From: Nitrosospira sp. Nsp14
Lineage (GTDB): Bacteria; Pseudomonadota; Gammaproteobacteria; Burkholderiales; Nitrosomonadaceae
Reading direction: 5' to 3'
Assembly (NCBI RefSeq): GCF_900113575.1
Contig: NZ_FOPV01000003.1
Coordinates: 124,001 to 188,000 of the forward strand
Length of the DNA stretch: 64,000 bases
A model generated the notes under the pieces. The model ran no database searches, was not told where the DNA came from, and worked only from the letters and a program-made list of their open reading frames with translations. Positions 29,362-39,500 of the stretch are shown piece by piece. Numbering within the stretch: the stretch's first letter is position 1; each line of letters starts with the position of its first letter. The position numbers were made by a program, and so were the translations under genes.

Positions 29362-29390
29362 CATCTGTCGCGTCAAGTAACATCTGTCGC
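29354..29390. repeat. Tandem 18-base duplication across the rpmG stop codon
   Basis: The 18-mer TCAAGTAACATCTGTCGC occurs at 29354-29371 and again at 29373-29390, one base apart. The first copy contains the last codons and TAA of rpmG; the second is downstream. The protein is unaffected. Looks like a replication-slippage duplication. Confidence 0.9.
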
Positions 29391-29464
29391 ATGAAACGCG
29401 GAAACGGATAAGCCTCGGTAAATCCAAGCAGACTCACAGCAAAGTGTCAAAGTGTTTGGCCATA

Positions 29465-29491
29465 AAAAAACCCGCCGTCGGCGGGTTTTTT
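29465..29491. terminator. Bidirectional rho-independent terminator
   Basis: CCCGCC/GGCGGG stem with a GTC loop, flanked by A6 and T6 tracts, so it works on both strands. It separates rpmG (plus) from the desaturase gene (minus), which converge here. Confidence 0.93.
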
Positions 29492-29510
29492 ACTTAAATC
29501 TTTTGTTTAG

Positions 29511-30674
29511 CTATGCATAGCACCGCAGTCTACGGGAGAAATTTTGCAGCACTTCAATGCCGCTTTCCTCCGCACGGTGGCACCAATCCTCTAACTGCTT
29601 CACCAGTTCATCCTTGGACATGGTCGAGCGTTGCCATACTGCAGCGAGTTCCTCACGCATCTTGTAAACCTTATCCAGCGTCGTAGTCTTGCTCAGCACC
29701 AGATTCAGCTTTATGCGCTCGTCTTCCTGCAAAGTTCTGGAATCTGCAAGCACCCATCGTTTAAGGGTGGAGCGGTCAACGCCTAGAGACGCGTCTTTTA
29801 GATGGTCAATTTCCTTCGCGAGGGTATGTTTCAGAGACTGCGCATACTTTGCCAGGACTTCGTAGCGATGGGAAATGACCGCCTGCAGCGTATCCAGGTC
29901 GCATTTCGTTTTTGCTGCATCCAGCCGTAGTTTTGGCGCGACCTTCTTGACCTGAGCCAGTCCCAGCGACTTAAGTATGCATATGTACATCCAGCCGATG
30001 TCAAACTCATACCATTTATTGGACAAACGGGCGGACGTGGCATACGCATGATGATTGTTGTGCAATTCCTCCCCACCGATAAGAATCCCCCAGGGAACAA
30101 CATTACGGCTGGCGTCTTCCGCCTGAAAATTGCGATAACCCCAGAAGTGACCTACGCCGTTGATGATACCGGCTGCAAAAATCGGAGCCCATGCCATCTG
30201 TATGGCCCAGATTGTCAACCCCATGGGGCCGAACAGAATGATATTGATGATCAGCATCAGCGCGACGCCTTTACGGCTGTGCTTGTCGTAGAGATTCCTC
30301 TCCAGCCAGTCGTCCGGGGTTCCATGACCATATCTTTCCAGCGTTTCCCTGTTCTTCGCTTCCGCCCGGTAAAGTTCCGACCCTTCTCTCAGAACCTTCC
30401 GAATACCAACAATCTGGGGGCTGTGGGGATCATCCACCGTTTCGCACTTGGCATGGTGCTTGCGGTGTATTGCTGTCCACTCCTTGGTCACCATGCCCGT
30501 GGTAAGCCACAGCCAGAAACGGAAAAAATGGCTGGGCAAGGGATGCAGTTCCAGCGAACGGTGTGCCTGATGGCGATGTAAATATATCGTGATGCTGGCG
30601 ATTGTTACATGGGTAAGACCCAGAATAACCAGAACATAGCCCCACCAAGGCAAGTCCACAAGACCTAAAGTCAT
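29511..30674 (-). CDS. Acyl-lipid/acyl-CoA delta-9-type fatty acid desaturase with C-terminal extension
   Basis: Membrane di-iron desaturase (387 aa). Histidine boxes: HRHQAHR, HRKHH and HNNHH, in the right order and spacing, between four membrane segments. It introduces double bonds into membrane fatty acids. The frame opens at 30752, but MTLGLVDLPWWGYVLVILGL from the ATG at 30674 is the family start. Beyond the desaturase core (after about residue 280) is an extra helical region of some 110 residues (ending WCHRAEESGIEVLQNFSRRL). This is known from DesA-type proteins of Pseudomonas/Nitrosomonas and resembles transposase helical tails. Confidence 0.9.
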   Translation of the reverse strand: MTLGLVDLPWWGYVLVILGLTHVTIASITIYLHRHQAHRSLELHPLPSHFFRFWLWLTTGMVTKEWTAIHRKHHAKCETVDDPHSPQIVGIRKVLREGSELYRAEAKNRETLERYGHGTPDDWLERNLYDKHSRKGVALMLIINIILFGPMGLTIWAIQMAWAPIFAAGIINGVGHFWGYRNFQAEDASRNVVPWGILIGGEELHNNHHAYATSARLSNKWYEFDIGWMYICILKSLGLAQVKKVAPKLRLDAAKTKCDLDTLQAVISHRYEVLAKYAQSLKHTLAKEIDHLKDASLGVDRSTLKRWVLADSRTLQEDERIKLNLVLSKTTTLDKVYKMREELAAVWQRSTMSKDELVKQLEDWCHRAEESGIEVLQNFSRRLRCYA

Positions 30675-30867
30675 GAAATTACAACCTTTTTTTGAGTAAG
30701 TTGCGGAAGAAAAACCAAACGGAAATGTAATGAAAAATGAGCGATTAGTCAAGAAATACTATCATCTACGACATTCATCATGACGCTGGAACGGATCCTA
30801 GAAACCCAGCAGATGGACAGGGCGGTCATTAGGAAGAAGTAGCTCTGGACTTAGGTAAAGACTGGGC

Positions 30868-31458
30868 TTACGCGTGTTGGTTCAATAATCTCTTGAAGTC
30901 GATATGCGGCGATTCGACAGTAACCGCTTTCAGCGTTCTTCGCATCTGGCCGAGCGCAGCGGTATGTCGATTCCCGGACATCGCGGCACTGCAGTCCGCT
31001 GGAACAAGAATATCAAAGCCGCGCAAATATGCGTCATTTGCGGTGAATAAAACGCATGAATCAGTGGTGAGTCCACAAAGAATCAACTGTCGCGCCCCCA
31101 GATCCCGCAGCAAAAGGTCCAGCGGTGTTTGAAAAAACCCCGAGTGTCTGGGCTTGAGAACAAAATAATCGTCCCGTTGCGGTAAAAATTGCTTGACCAA
31201 GGGCGCGCCGCGTATGCCATCTCTCATACAACTCGACACGAGATGCTTGAAGTCGGACTGCCACTGGCCAAAATTGTCATTCACATATAAACAGGGCACG
31301 CCATTGCTTTTCGCCTCGAGCTTCAGCCGCGCAATATTCCCAGCCACAGGCACGGCGGTGGCAGCGAGCTTGTCTCCATCCTGAAATTCGAGATCATTAA
31401 TGACATCGATCAGCAGGAGTGCGAGATCGCATTTATGGAGCACGCATTCATCGTTCAT
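30868..31458 (-). CDS. Isochorismatase-family cysteine hydrolase
   Basis: Alpha/beta hydrolase of 196 aa. Catalytic triad candidates: Asp in LALLLIDVINDLEF, Lys in FVLKPRHSGFFQTPL, and Cys in LILCGLTTDSCVLFTANDAY, so the nucleophile is present. Substrate cannot be told: this superfamily includes nicotinamidase, N-carbamoylsarcosine amidase and plain isochorismatase; the metal-binding residues of nicotinamidase are not obvious. It stands alone, 54 bases before the DUF2269 gene. Confidence 0.87.
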   Translation of the reverse strand: MNDECVLHKCDLALLLIDVINDLEFQDGDKLAATAVPVAGNIARLKLEAKSNGVPCLYVNDNFGQWQSDFKHLVSSCMRDGIRGAPLVKQFLPQRDDYFVLKPRHSGFFQTPLDLLLRDLGARQLILCGLTTDSCVLFTANDAYLRGFDILVPADCSAAMSGNRHTAALGQMRRTLKAVTVESPHIDFKRLLNQHA

Positions 31459-31512
31459 CGCTGGATCAGCTTCCTCATCATTTTACGCACGCTCAAACAC
31501 AGCCATCGTGGG

Positions 31513-31977
31513 TCATACCGGCTTGGCCACCATGAGGTAAAACACGACCACCAGCGCAAAAAACGCAGGAATGCCGAGCGCAATCCAGAGGCGGAAGTAG
31601 CGCCAATACAAATCTGGTAAATGGCTTTTGCGGTCGCTTGCCTCAGCCGCCAGCCGCTGCATTCTTATTTGCAACCACACCACCGGTATCCAGCAGGCCC
31701 CGGCTATAACGTATAAGCCTATCGACCAGGATATCCAGCGGGCTGTTAATGGGATATCCGCGAGGAAGACGAGGTAAAACCCGGTAAGGGGCTGAATAAC
31801 AATTGTGGTTGCGGTGAACAGCCAGTCCGCTGTCACTACGTTTTTCCCCACGGCAGCCACGATCGGGGGGTTCCTCGTCCGACTCGCGCAAATCATATAA
31901 TAGGCCGTGCCGATACCCGTGCCAAAGAGTAAGGTTGAAGAGAGAATATGAAGCCATTTCGCCATAATGTATTCCAT
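31513..31977 (-). CDS. DUF2269 family membrane protein
   Basis: Four-helix membrane protein (154 aa). Seen: MAKWLHILSSTLLFGTGIGT, NVVTADWLFTATTIVIQPLT and the C-terminal AFFALVVVFYLMVAKPV. The ATG at 31977 overlaps the stop of the SDR-DoxX gene (TAATG); a second ATG at 31965 is an alternative. The pair SDR-DoxX plus DUF2269 recurs in proteobacteria and is probably translated together. Function unknown; a role in membrane redox chemistry is only a guess from the partner. Confidence 0.87.
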   Translation of the reverse strand: MEYIMAKWLHILSSTLLFGTGIGTAYYMICASRTRNPPIVAAVGKNVVTADWLFTATTIVIQPLTGFYLVFLADIPLTARWISWSIGLYVIAGACWIPVVWLQIRMQRLAAEASDRKSHLPDLYWRYFRLWIALGIPAFFALVVVFYLMVAKPV

Positions 31978-33248
31978 TACTGCTTTTCCAACTCGTACAG
32001 CACCAGTATTGCCGCCAGGATAGGCAGGTTTTTTATCAACGGCCCAAACGGATGCAACCAGAATTCGGGCAGATAAAAAGTAATGGTGACGGTATAGACA
32101 GCGATCAGTGTCGTCTGCGCTATCCATAGAAACTTTCGGCGCTGCAAAAATAGAGTTCCAAGGCCAAATGCAATATCCAGGGCGGCGGCGCCATAAAGTG
32201 CCACGGGCGCGAGGCCGCCAGTAATTCCCACTCGTGCGAGCAACTCATAGCTCTCTTCCACCGGGTACACTCCCATCGATACGACACCTGCCACCAGCCA
32301 GACGGCGGCGAGCGATATCCGCAGGACGAGCTGCAGCCAAGCCATCATCCCTGACACGCGCAATTCCTCCGCGCTCCAGCGGGATGTGAATTCACTCACC
32401 CGCCTGGGGTCGCGCCCGAGAAGTTCGCTCGTCGCGCCCGGATCAGCCGTGTTACCCCGCTGAAGCATCCGCCATGTGTCGAGATCGAGCATTCCTTTTC
32501 CAGACCATTGACTCATTTGCGCAGAAAAATCGATCAAGCGCGCAGGAATGTGCAAAAACTTTCCCGGACCCAACCCCATGGAATGCCGCAATTCATCCAG
32601 ATATCGCTGCAATGTAAGAGGTTCGGGACCAACAAGCGGGACACGCTGACCTTGATAGCGATCGGTTTCCACCAGCCTCACCACCGCTTGGGTCAGGTCG
32701 TCGATGTGTATGGGCTGTATGGCCTGGTCGCCGGTGCCCGGCAACGGAATCAGAGGCAAGCTTGCTATCATATTGAACAGCCGGGCGCTCGTCCCGCCTG
32801 GTCCGTATACAAGCGACGGCTGCACGATCACCGCGTTGTTTGATGAAGCCAGCAGGGCGTCATCCGCAGCTTTTTTGCTGAGATGATACTGGCTGCTCGC
32901 CTGCTCATCGGCACCCAAGGCGGATATCTGCACAATCCTTACTCCGGCGGCGGCCGCGAAAAGGGCGCGCGGCGCGCGGTCATGAAGGGCTTCGAAGGTC
33001 TGGGACCCGTGTTCCCGCAAAATTCCCACTGCGTTGACAATGACATCTATACCCCCCAACCGTCTTTGCCAGACGACGGGATCGAAATCGCGCGTGTAAT
33101 CAGCTGGAACACAGCGGAACTGGCGCCATCGCCCGGTGGACGGACATTTTCTTACCGCGCACCTGACTTCGTGCCCAGCCTCAGCCAGCGCCTCAGCAAT
33201 GTGGCTGCCGATGAAACCGCTCGCGCCTGTAATCAACACCGTTGCCAT
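31977..33248 (-). CDS. NAD-dependent epimerase/SDR fused to DoxX-like membrane domain
   Basis: Two-domain protein (423 aa). Residues 1-285: extended-type short-chain dehydrogenase with TVLITGASGFIGSHIAEAL (Rossmann GxxGxxG), SALGADEQASSQYHLSKKAA (YxxxK: Y in SQYHLSKK) and VQPSLVYGPGG. Residues about 305-423: four membrane helices of a DoxX-like/SURF4-type domain (VLRISLAAVWLVAGVVSMGV to the end). Related to NDUFA9-like atypical SDRs. Overlaps the DUF2269 gene. Substrate unknown. Confidence 0.9.
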   Translation of the reverse strand: MATVLITGASGFIGSHIAEALAEAGHEVRCAVRKCPSTGRWRQFRCVPADYTRDFDPVVWQRRLGGIDVIVNAVGILREHGSQTFEALHDRAPRALFAAAAGVRIVQISALGADEQASSQYHLSKKAADDALLASSNNAVIVQPSLVYGPGGTSARLFNMIASLPLIPLPGTGDQAIQPIHIDDLTQAVVRLVETDRYQGQRVPLVGPEPLTLQRYLDELRHSMGLGPGKFLHIPARLIDFSAQMSQWSGKGMLDLDTWRMLQRGNTADPGATSELLGRDPRRVSEFTSRWSAEELRVSGMMAWLQLVLRISLAAVWLVAGVVSMGVYPVEESYELLARVGITGGLAPVALYGAAALDIAFGLGTLFLQRRKFLWIAQTTLIAVYTVTITFYLPEFWLHPFGPLIKNLPILAAILVLYELEKQ

Positions 33249-33345
33249 TTTTGGATATTTTGAGCTTCACCCTTTGCCCTACAATACGAGCAGGTAATGC
33301 CGCGCGCGTATCATAAGAGACAAAAAATAAGCTATATTTTTAACC

Positions 33346-33843
33346 ATGAACGGTCCCCTAACGCGCTGGAAACATGCCTTTGGAAACGCGCTCGTTTCCG
33401 GTACGGTGGCGAGCATCACGTCAACAGTCGCGCTTTCGATGCTGGGCAAAGCCGAATTGGACAGATCGGCAGCGCCCCTCAACGGCCCGAGTCAATGGAT
33501 ATGGGGGCGGCACGCCCCGTATCAGAACCAGTTCAGCCTTCGCTATACGATCGTCGGCTATTTGATACACCATTCGGCCTCTGTTTTTTGGGCAACCTGG
33601 TATGAGAAATTACGCCAACGCCTGCCGCCTGCCCGGAACGCTATGGCGGTGCTGGCACCCGCCGCCGTAATAACGACGGCCGCTTACACCGTCGACTTTC
33701 ACTTCACTCCACAGCGACTCACGCCTGGATTCGAGCGCCGCCTCTCGAAGCGATCGCTGCTTACTGTTTACGCGGCGTTCGCTCTCGGCTTGGCGGCGAC
33801 AGCGTTACTAGACCATTATTCAAGATCCCGTGAACCCGCCTAG
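33346..33843 (+). CDS. Hypothetical membrane protein
   Basis: 165 aa protein with roughly three to four hydrophobic segments (NALVSGTVASITSTVALSML; YTIVGYLIHHSASVFWATWY; VLAPAAVITTAAYTVDFHF; LLTVYAAFALGLAATALLDH). I do not recognise the family. The GPSQWIWG and RLTPGFERRLS motifs look conserved. It faces away from the SDR gene with 97 bases between them, and no clear ribosome site precedes the ATG. Probably a real inner-membrane protein. Confidence 0.6.
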   Translation: MNGPLTRWKHAFGNALVSGTVASITSTVALSMLGKAELDRSAAPLNGPSQWIWGRHAPYQNQFSLRYTIVGYLIHHSASVFWATWYEKLRQRLPPARNAMAVLAPAAVITTAAYTVDFHFTPQRLTPGFERRLSKRSLLTVYAAFALGLAATALLDHYSRSREPA

Positions 33844-34271
33844 TCAAAAAAGCAATATCACTACAGTATTCACGCTGCCGATAAACCGGCAATAGCGCTG
33901 CGACCCTCTTGGGCAATCGTGCCCAAAACACCGGTCTGGCCCAGGACCGCCCCATGCCCGGGGAGGCCTTCACTTTACTGAAACGTAAAGCCGGGGAATG
34001 TGCGTTATCGCACTGAAAGAAAGACTGTAGCCCGGCTATTATGATCTTTGCGTACTGGCTCTTTGCGTACTGGCGAATGCAGGCCCGCTCCAGATTAACT
34101 ATCGGCAAACACCGATATAGCGCGTCGGCGCTGCTGCCCGGATAGTGCATCCAGTCGTATTTCGCCTCAGCACAACACCGCTTGACGGTCGACGCCGCCA
34201 AGCTCGCCGGGGGTTCATTCCGCCAGATTGTCCATTCTAAGACCAACCAAGACCAACCTCACTCGCCGAGC
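33844..34271. other. Intergenic stretch with short tandem duplications
   Basis: 428 bases without a supported gene. A minus-strand open frame spans it (33761-34246) but its translation has no family resemblance. The sequence CTTTGCGTACTGG is duplicated at 34046-34058 and 34061-34073, and a 10-base unit (AAGACCAACC) is repeated near 34240-34257. These look like slippage duplications. Confidence 0.55.
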
Positions 34272-34805
34272 ATGATCGACTGGTCCAATCTTTTTGGCTT
34301 TTCAGTTAATCCAGCCGAGATGGTGATAAGGGGAACAGTCATCTACTGGTTCATATTCCTGCTGTTCCGATTTGTCCTTCGGCGCGACATCGGTGCGATC
34401 GGCATTGCCGATGTGATGCTGGTTGTCCTGATTGCAGATGCCGCAAGCAATGGGATGTCTGGAGGCTACGATTCAATTACTGATGGCTGCGTTCTTGTCG
34501 CCACCATTGCTGGATGGAATTACCTGCTGGACTGGATGAGTTTTCACTTCCCCGCAATCCGTCGACTGGTCGAACCGCCGCCGCTGGCTCTCATACGCGA
34601 CGGCAAACTGCAACGCAAAGCCATGCGGCAGGAGTTAATAAGTTCTTCTGAATTGGAAACGAAACTGCGCGAACATGGCATTGAAAAACTTGACGATATA
34701 AAAGTGGCTTATCTGGAAGACGATGGCGAAATCAGCGTATTGCGCCGCGACGGCCAAGAGCCGGAACAACCCTCCCGCAGATCACCGGGTAAAAGCCCGG
34801 TATAG
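34272..34805 (+). CDS. DUF421/YetF-like membrane protein
   Basis: 177 aa protein: N-terminal three membrane helices (IRGTVIYWFIFLLFRFVLRR; GIADVMLVVLIADAASNGMS; GCVLVATIAGWNYLLDWMSF) followed by the small cytoplasmic domain with PPPLALIRDGKLQRKAMRQE and the GIEKLDDIKVAYLEDDGEIS strand-helix that defines DUF421. The frame opens at 34182, but the family start is the ATG at 34272. Homologue YetF affects spore/envelope traits in Bacillus; role here unknown. Confidence 0.87.
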   Translation: MIDWSNLFGFSVNPAEMVIRGTVIYWFIFLLFRFVLRRDIGAIGIADVMLVVLIADAASNGMSGGYDSITDGCVLVATIAGWNYLLDWMSFHFPAIRRLVEPPPLALIRDGKLQRKAMRQELISSSELETKLREHGIEKLDDIKVAYLEDDGEISVLRRDGQEPEQPSRRSPGKSPV

Positions 34806-34918
34806 CGAACTTCTGACACGTTGGACCCTACCAGTATCTTCGTCCTTCCGATGCGCTACCCGGCCTCACCTCATTACCGGCCGTTCTTTCCTTACCATTC
34901 AGGCGACGCAAGGAAGCA

Positions 34919-35707
34919 ATGGATCCCATTGAGCACGAGCAAGCGTTAGGGTTCGCTCAATATCTGGCCGATGTTGGAGGCCGGATCGCACGCCGGTATT
35001 TTCGCGGCCCTCTGGAAATTTCCTGCAAGCCCGACCAGAGCCCGGTCACAGTGGCGGATTTTGAAATCGAGTGTACGCTTCGTCAGCTTATTCGCGAACG
35101 ATACCCTCATCATGGCATTATTGGGGAGGAATACGGCAGCATGCGTGCCGGCGACTACAACTGGGTGATAGACCCTATAGATGGCACCGGGAGTTTCGCC
35201 ATGGCAAATCCCCTCTTCGGCATTCTTATTGGTTTGGTCTTTCAGAATGAGCCCATTATCGGGCTGATCGATCTTCCCGCATTGAAAGAACGATGGATCG
35301 GAGATAGAAAATTTGCGAAATTCATTGATCGTGACCAAGTTCGCGTGGTCAAAGCAAGTCACTGTCATCTCATCGAAGAGGCGCGGCTTTATTTGAGCAC
35401 GCCTCATCCGGCTCCTCATGCTGAAGCGAATCTGATAGATACCCTATGCCAGCGCGCGGCCGTGGCATACCGAGGGTGCGATTGTTATGCGTATGGTTTG
35501 CTCGCCTCCGGGCACTGCGATCTGGTGGTGGAATCCGGCCTCGAACCCTGCGATTACCTCCCCTTGATTCCGGTAGTTACAGGGGCCGGTGGGTGGATAA
35601 CGGACTGGAATGGCCGCGCGCTCGGCTTGGCTTCAGGTGACCGGGTACTTGCGGCGGCAACCAAACCCTTACTTGATGCGGCGATCGATGCGCTGGCCAC
35701 ATCATGA
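34919..35707 (+). CDS. Inositol-monophosphatase family phosphatase (HisN-like)
   Basis: Mg-dependent, Li-sensitive-type phosphatase (262 aa). Metal-binding motifs: IIGEEYG (Glu), WVIDPIDGTGSFAMANPLF (DPIDGT) and a C-terminal LEPCDYLPLIPVVTGAGGWI in place of the usual WD.A. Inositol-type enzymes read WDxAA; histidinol-phosphatase HisN-type read (C/W)D..AL, so this could be histidinol phosphatase or a sugar phosphatase. AAGGA precedes the ATG by 5 bases. No histidine genes adjoin. Confidence 0.86.
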   Translation: MDPIEHEQALGFAQYLADVGGRIARRYFRGPLEISCKPDQSPVTVADFEIECTLRQLIRERYPHHGIIGEEYGSMRAGDYNWVIDPIDGTGSFAMANPLFGILIGLVFQNEPIIGLIDLPALKERWIGDRKFAKFIDRDQVRVVKASHCHLIEEARLYLSTPHPAPHAEANLIDTLCQRAAVAYRGCDCYAYGLLASGHCDLVVESGLEPCDYLPLIPVVTGAGGWITDWNGRALGLASGDRVLAAATKPLLDAAIDALATS

Positions 35708-35900
35708 CGAAAAAATTGCGTCTCCTGCTCGATTCACGTCCGTTGTTCAAATGACATCGTATCGATAGCGTTGCGGAGTCGACCAGGATGCTTTCGTACT
35801 TTTACTGGCAGGGTTTAATACGTGCGATGCCGCACTGAACGCGTGGCTAGGTGAACGTAACATTTTTCATTGTCGCCAAACCCGGACGAGGAAAGCACTC

Positions 35901-36362
35901 ATGAAATCCCTTCGAATATTTTCCGCGTTCCCGGCTCGCTCGGTGAAATGCGCGTCGGTATTTCTTTTTGCAAGCATTGCTGGCGCGATTCAAGCGCAAG
36001 TCCCACCCTCAACTACCAACCCGCCTGGGCAGAGTCAGGGCAGCGCCATTATCGGGCAGCCTCCGGGACCGGAGGGAATGGGCGGTCCCTTCATCGGGCA
36101 GCCGACGCCGGGCGGTCACACAGGCTCTACTCTGCCCGCGCCGCCTACCAGCGGATCAAGGATTACACAACCGCGACCTCTACCCCCACCTTCACCTTCA
36201 CCTTCACCTGGGCAGGGTCGTGCCGGCTCTACGGTTATTAGCGATCCTGCAAAGGACAAACTGGACCGGGCGAACAGAGAAGCGGCGGACATCGATCGTG
36301 ACGGCAGACTGAGCCCGGAAGAGGCTGCCAGAATCCCGCCGGGAACGCCGCTTCCAAGATAG
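35901..36362 (+). CDS. Exported proline/glycine-rich protein with EF-hand-like end
   Basis: 153 aa secreted protein. A signal peptide is visible (ending IAGAIQAQVPPS). The middle is low-complexity: repeated IIGQPPGP / FIGQPTPG units and a PLPPPSPSPSPGQGRAG stretch encoded by a hexanucleotide repeat (CCTTCA) near 36185-36210. The C-terminus DIDRDGRLSPEEAARIPPG is a single EF-hand-like calcium loop (DxDxDGxLxxxE). GAGGAAAG precedes the ATG. Family not recognised; an envelope or calcium-binding role is inference. Confidence 0.7.
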   Translation: MKSLRIFSAFPARSVKCASVFLFASIAGAIQAQVPPSTTNPPGQSQGSAIIGQPPGPEGMGGPFIGQPTPGGHTGSTLPAPPTSGSRITQPRPLPPPSPSPSPGQGRAGSTVISDPAKDKLDRANREAADIDRDGRLSPEEAARIPPGTPLPR

Positions 36363-36593
36363 GAAAACAGGAAACCGATTAGCCGATTACTCAGCGGATT
36401 TTTCGCCCATAACAGCTGCACAGCTGCGGTCCACTACCGGACCGTCATTCCAAGTTACGTCCACTAGTGAGACGTCATATCGCCTCCTAAATTGCACCAT
36501 GTCTTCAACGCGCATCAGTTTGGATCGTTGAAGGATTAGGACCGGCGCAAATGTACGTTAACGCACAGTGCGCCTACCCGAAAACCTCGATTA

Positions 36594-39500
36594 TTGCGGG
36601 ATTACTCTCCCGATCAATTGCAGTCTACGGCTGCGCAGCTTTTTCACGGCACACCGATGAAGGCGACGTACAACGAAATTTTCTCATCCTACTGGCAGGC
36701 GGGTTACGAAGGCGCGGATCACGTCAATGGTACCGGATTGCCGCTATCGATGAACGATATTACCCGCCATGCGACCCTCGCTTATGACGATTATTTGTTA
36801 TTAAATGACTTCGACATCAGAACGGTGCGCGAAAGCGTGGGATGGCGGCTCGTGGAAAAGGACGGGCATTTCGATTTCTCATCCATTGAGGCGCGCGTGC
36901 GCGCGGCCGAGGAGCTTGGGTTACAGGTTATCTGGACACTATGTCATTACGGCTGGCCAGATGATGTCGATGTGTACTCCCCTGCATTTATTGACCGGTT
37001 TGCCAACTATTGTCATCACGTGGTCAAGTACCTCGAATCGCGCTCCAATCAGCATGCCGTAAATATCTATTCGCCCATAAACGAGATCTCGTTTGCCAGC
37101 TGGGCCAGCGCACGAATTGGATTTATGCGCCTAGATCTGCATGGCGACGATGGCACGGAAATGAAACGCCAGCTCGTGCGCGCCACATTGAAGAGCTGTG
37201 AAGTGATCTGGGAAATTAACCCCTCAGCGCGCATCCTGCATTGCGATCCGCTGATACATGTTATCGCTCCAGATGACCAGCCCGATCTCGGCGATTACGC
37301 CGCGATGCAACGGGAATCTCAATTCGAGGCGTGGGATATGCTTTGTGGCCAGCGAGAGCCAGAGCTGGGCGGAGCGCCGCAATTCCTGGATCTCGTGGGT
37401 GTGAATTACTATCACAGCAACCAGTGGCAGACCGACGGCAACGTCATTCATAACCTTTGGTGGCATCTCGATCATCCCTACCGGGTGCCGCTGTATAGCC
37501 TGCTGATGGAAGTGCAAGACCGCTATCGCCGCCCGATACTGCTGGCTGAAACCAGCCATGTCGGGAGTGGCCGCGGCGCATGGATCAAGGAAGTGGCACG
37601 CGAAGCAGTAATGGCTCAACAACGGGGGGTCGAGCTGCACGGTATTTGCCTGTATCCGATAGTGGACCGGCCTGATTGGGACGATCCTTACCGATGGCAT
37701 AAAAGCGGCTTGTGGGAAGTGAACATTCATGGTGAAGAAGAAAAATGTTACCAACGTGTTCTGTCACAACCCTACGCCGCGGGTCTGCGCGAGGCCCAAC
37801 GTCTGATAAAAAGCTTTTCTACTCATTATCCTAAAACTCTAGCCACACCCACTATTCAAGGAGCCGCAATGACCACCATTATCGTTTTTTCTCACCTCCG
37901 TTGGGACTTCGTGTATCAGCGGCCACAACACCTGCTGTGCCGGATGGCTGAAAACTACAAGATTCTGTTCATTGAGGAACCGATCTTCCACGAGCATGAC
38001 AGCTTCCTCGAAACTTCCACCCCGGCGCCGCACATCACGGTTCTAAAACCCCATACGCCGGTCGCCGCCCCTGGTTTTCATGATGAGCAATTGCCTCATC
38101 TGATAAAACTGATGCGGCAGTTCGTGGCAAACGATGAGCCGCATATGGCGTGGTTTTATACGCCAATGGCCTTGCCGCTGCTGCAGGAACTGGACCCCAC
38201 GCTGGTAGTGTACGATTGCATGGACGAGCTGGGGTCTTTCAAGAACCCGCCGAAGCAGATGCTCCAGCGCGAGAATGCGCTGTTCAAGGTAGCCGATCTG
38301 GTGTTCACCGGCGGCCCGAGCCTGTATCGTACAAAACGGGAGCGCCATCCAAACGTGCATTGCTTTCCCAGCAGCGTTGACCTCGTGCACTTCGAACAGG
38401 CCCTCGATCGCAACAATATCCACCCGGCGCACGAAAATATCCCCGGCCCAAGGCTCGGCTACTATGGAGTGATTGATGAGCGAGTAGATCTCGAGCTTAT
38501 CGACGGTTTGGCTGAGGCACACCCCCGATGGCAGATTGTTCTGGTGGGGCCAGTGGTGAAAATCGATCCGGCCGCATTGCCCAGGCGCCATAACATCCAT
38601 TATCTGGGGCAGCAGCCCTATAAAGCGCTCCCACAGTTCCTCGCCGGCTGGAACGTGTGCCTGCTGCCGTTCGCGCTGAACGAAGCGACCCGCTTTATCA
38701 GTCCCACCAAAACCCTCGAGTATATGGCGGCCGAACTGCCAATCGTAAGTACGCCGATCGTTGACGTGCTGGAGCTCTATGGCGAAGTCGTTGCCATCGC
38801 AGACTCCCCGCAAGCTTTTATCAAAGCCTGCGAAAATGCGCTGCTGACCACGCCGGAGGAGCACACGCGCAACGTTCTCAGGATGAGAGAACTGGTATCG
38901 GAAACCTCATGGAACACCACCGCGGAAAAAATGCACGAACTGATACACCACACTCACGCGCAAAAGGAAAAATCGCTAAGCGAAGCACGGGCGGAGCGCA
39001 AGCCACAAACGCTTCCCCAACGCGAAATTCAACCGGAGCGCGCAGAACACCGGAAATACGTGATCATCGGAGGGGGACCTACTGGTTTGAGCGCGGCTTA
39101 TCATCTCGATGAGAACACCGTCTTGCTGGATAAGAACACGGCCGTCGGAGGCTGGTGCCGCTCGATCGAAGATAAAGGTTTCACCTTCGATCATGCCGGC
39201 CACATCATGTTTTCAAATGATCCGTATGTGCTGCAGCTCTATAAAATCCTTCTGGGCGATAATGTGCATTGGCAAAACCGGGAAGCCTGGGTGTACAGCA
39301 AAGGCGTCCACACTCGCTATCCATTCCAGGGCGCATTGCACGGCCTGCCCCCGGACGTCATCAAGGAATGCATTATTGGCGCAATGGAGTCACGCTATGG
39401 CGCGCTGAAAAATCAGAATCCGAAAAATGCGGCTGCCTGCGAAGGCGTTGACGGCGCGGCGGCCGTGCTTTCAGACTGCTGCGCTGATGGAACAGTGCCG

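Noticed and set aside
33761-34246. Minus-strand open frame of 161 codons
   Set aside because: Overlaps the 3' end of the hypothetical membrane protein gene; no family features and no ribosome site.
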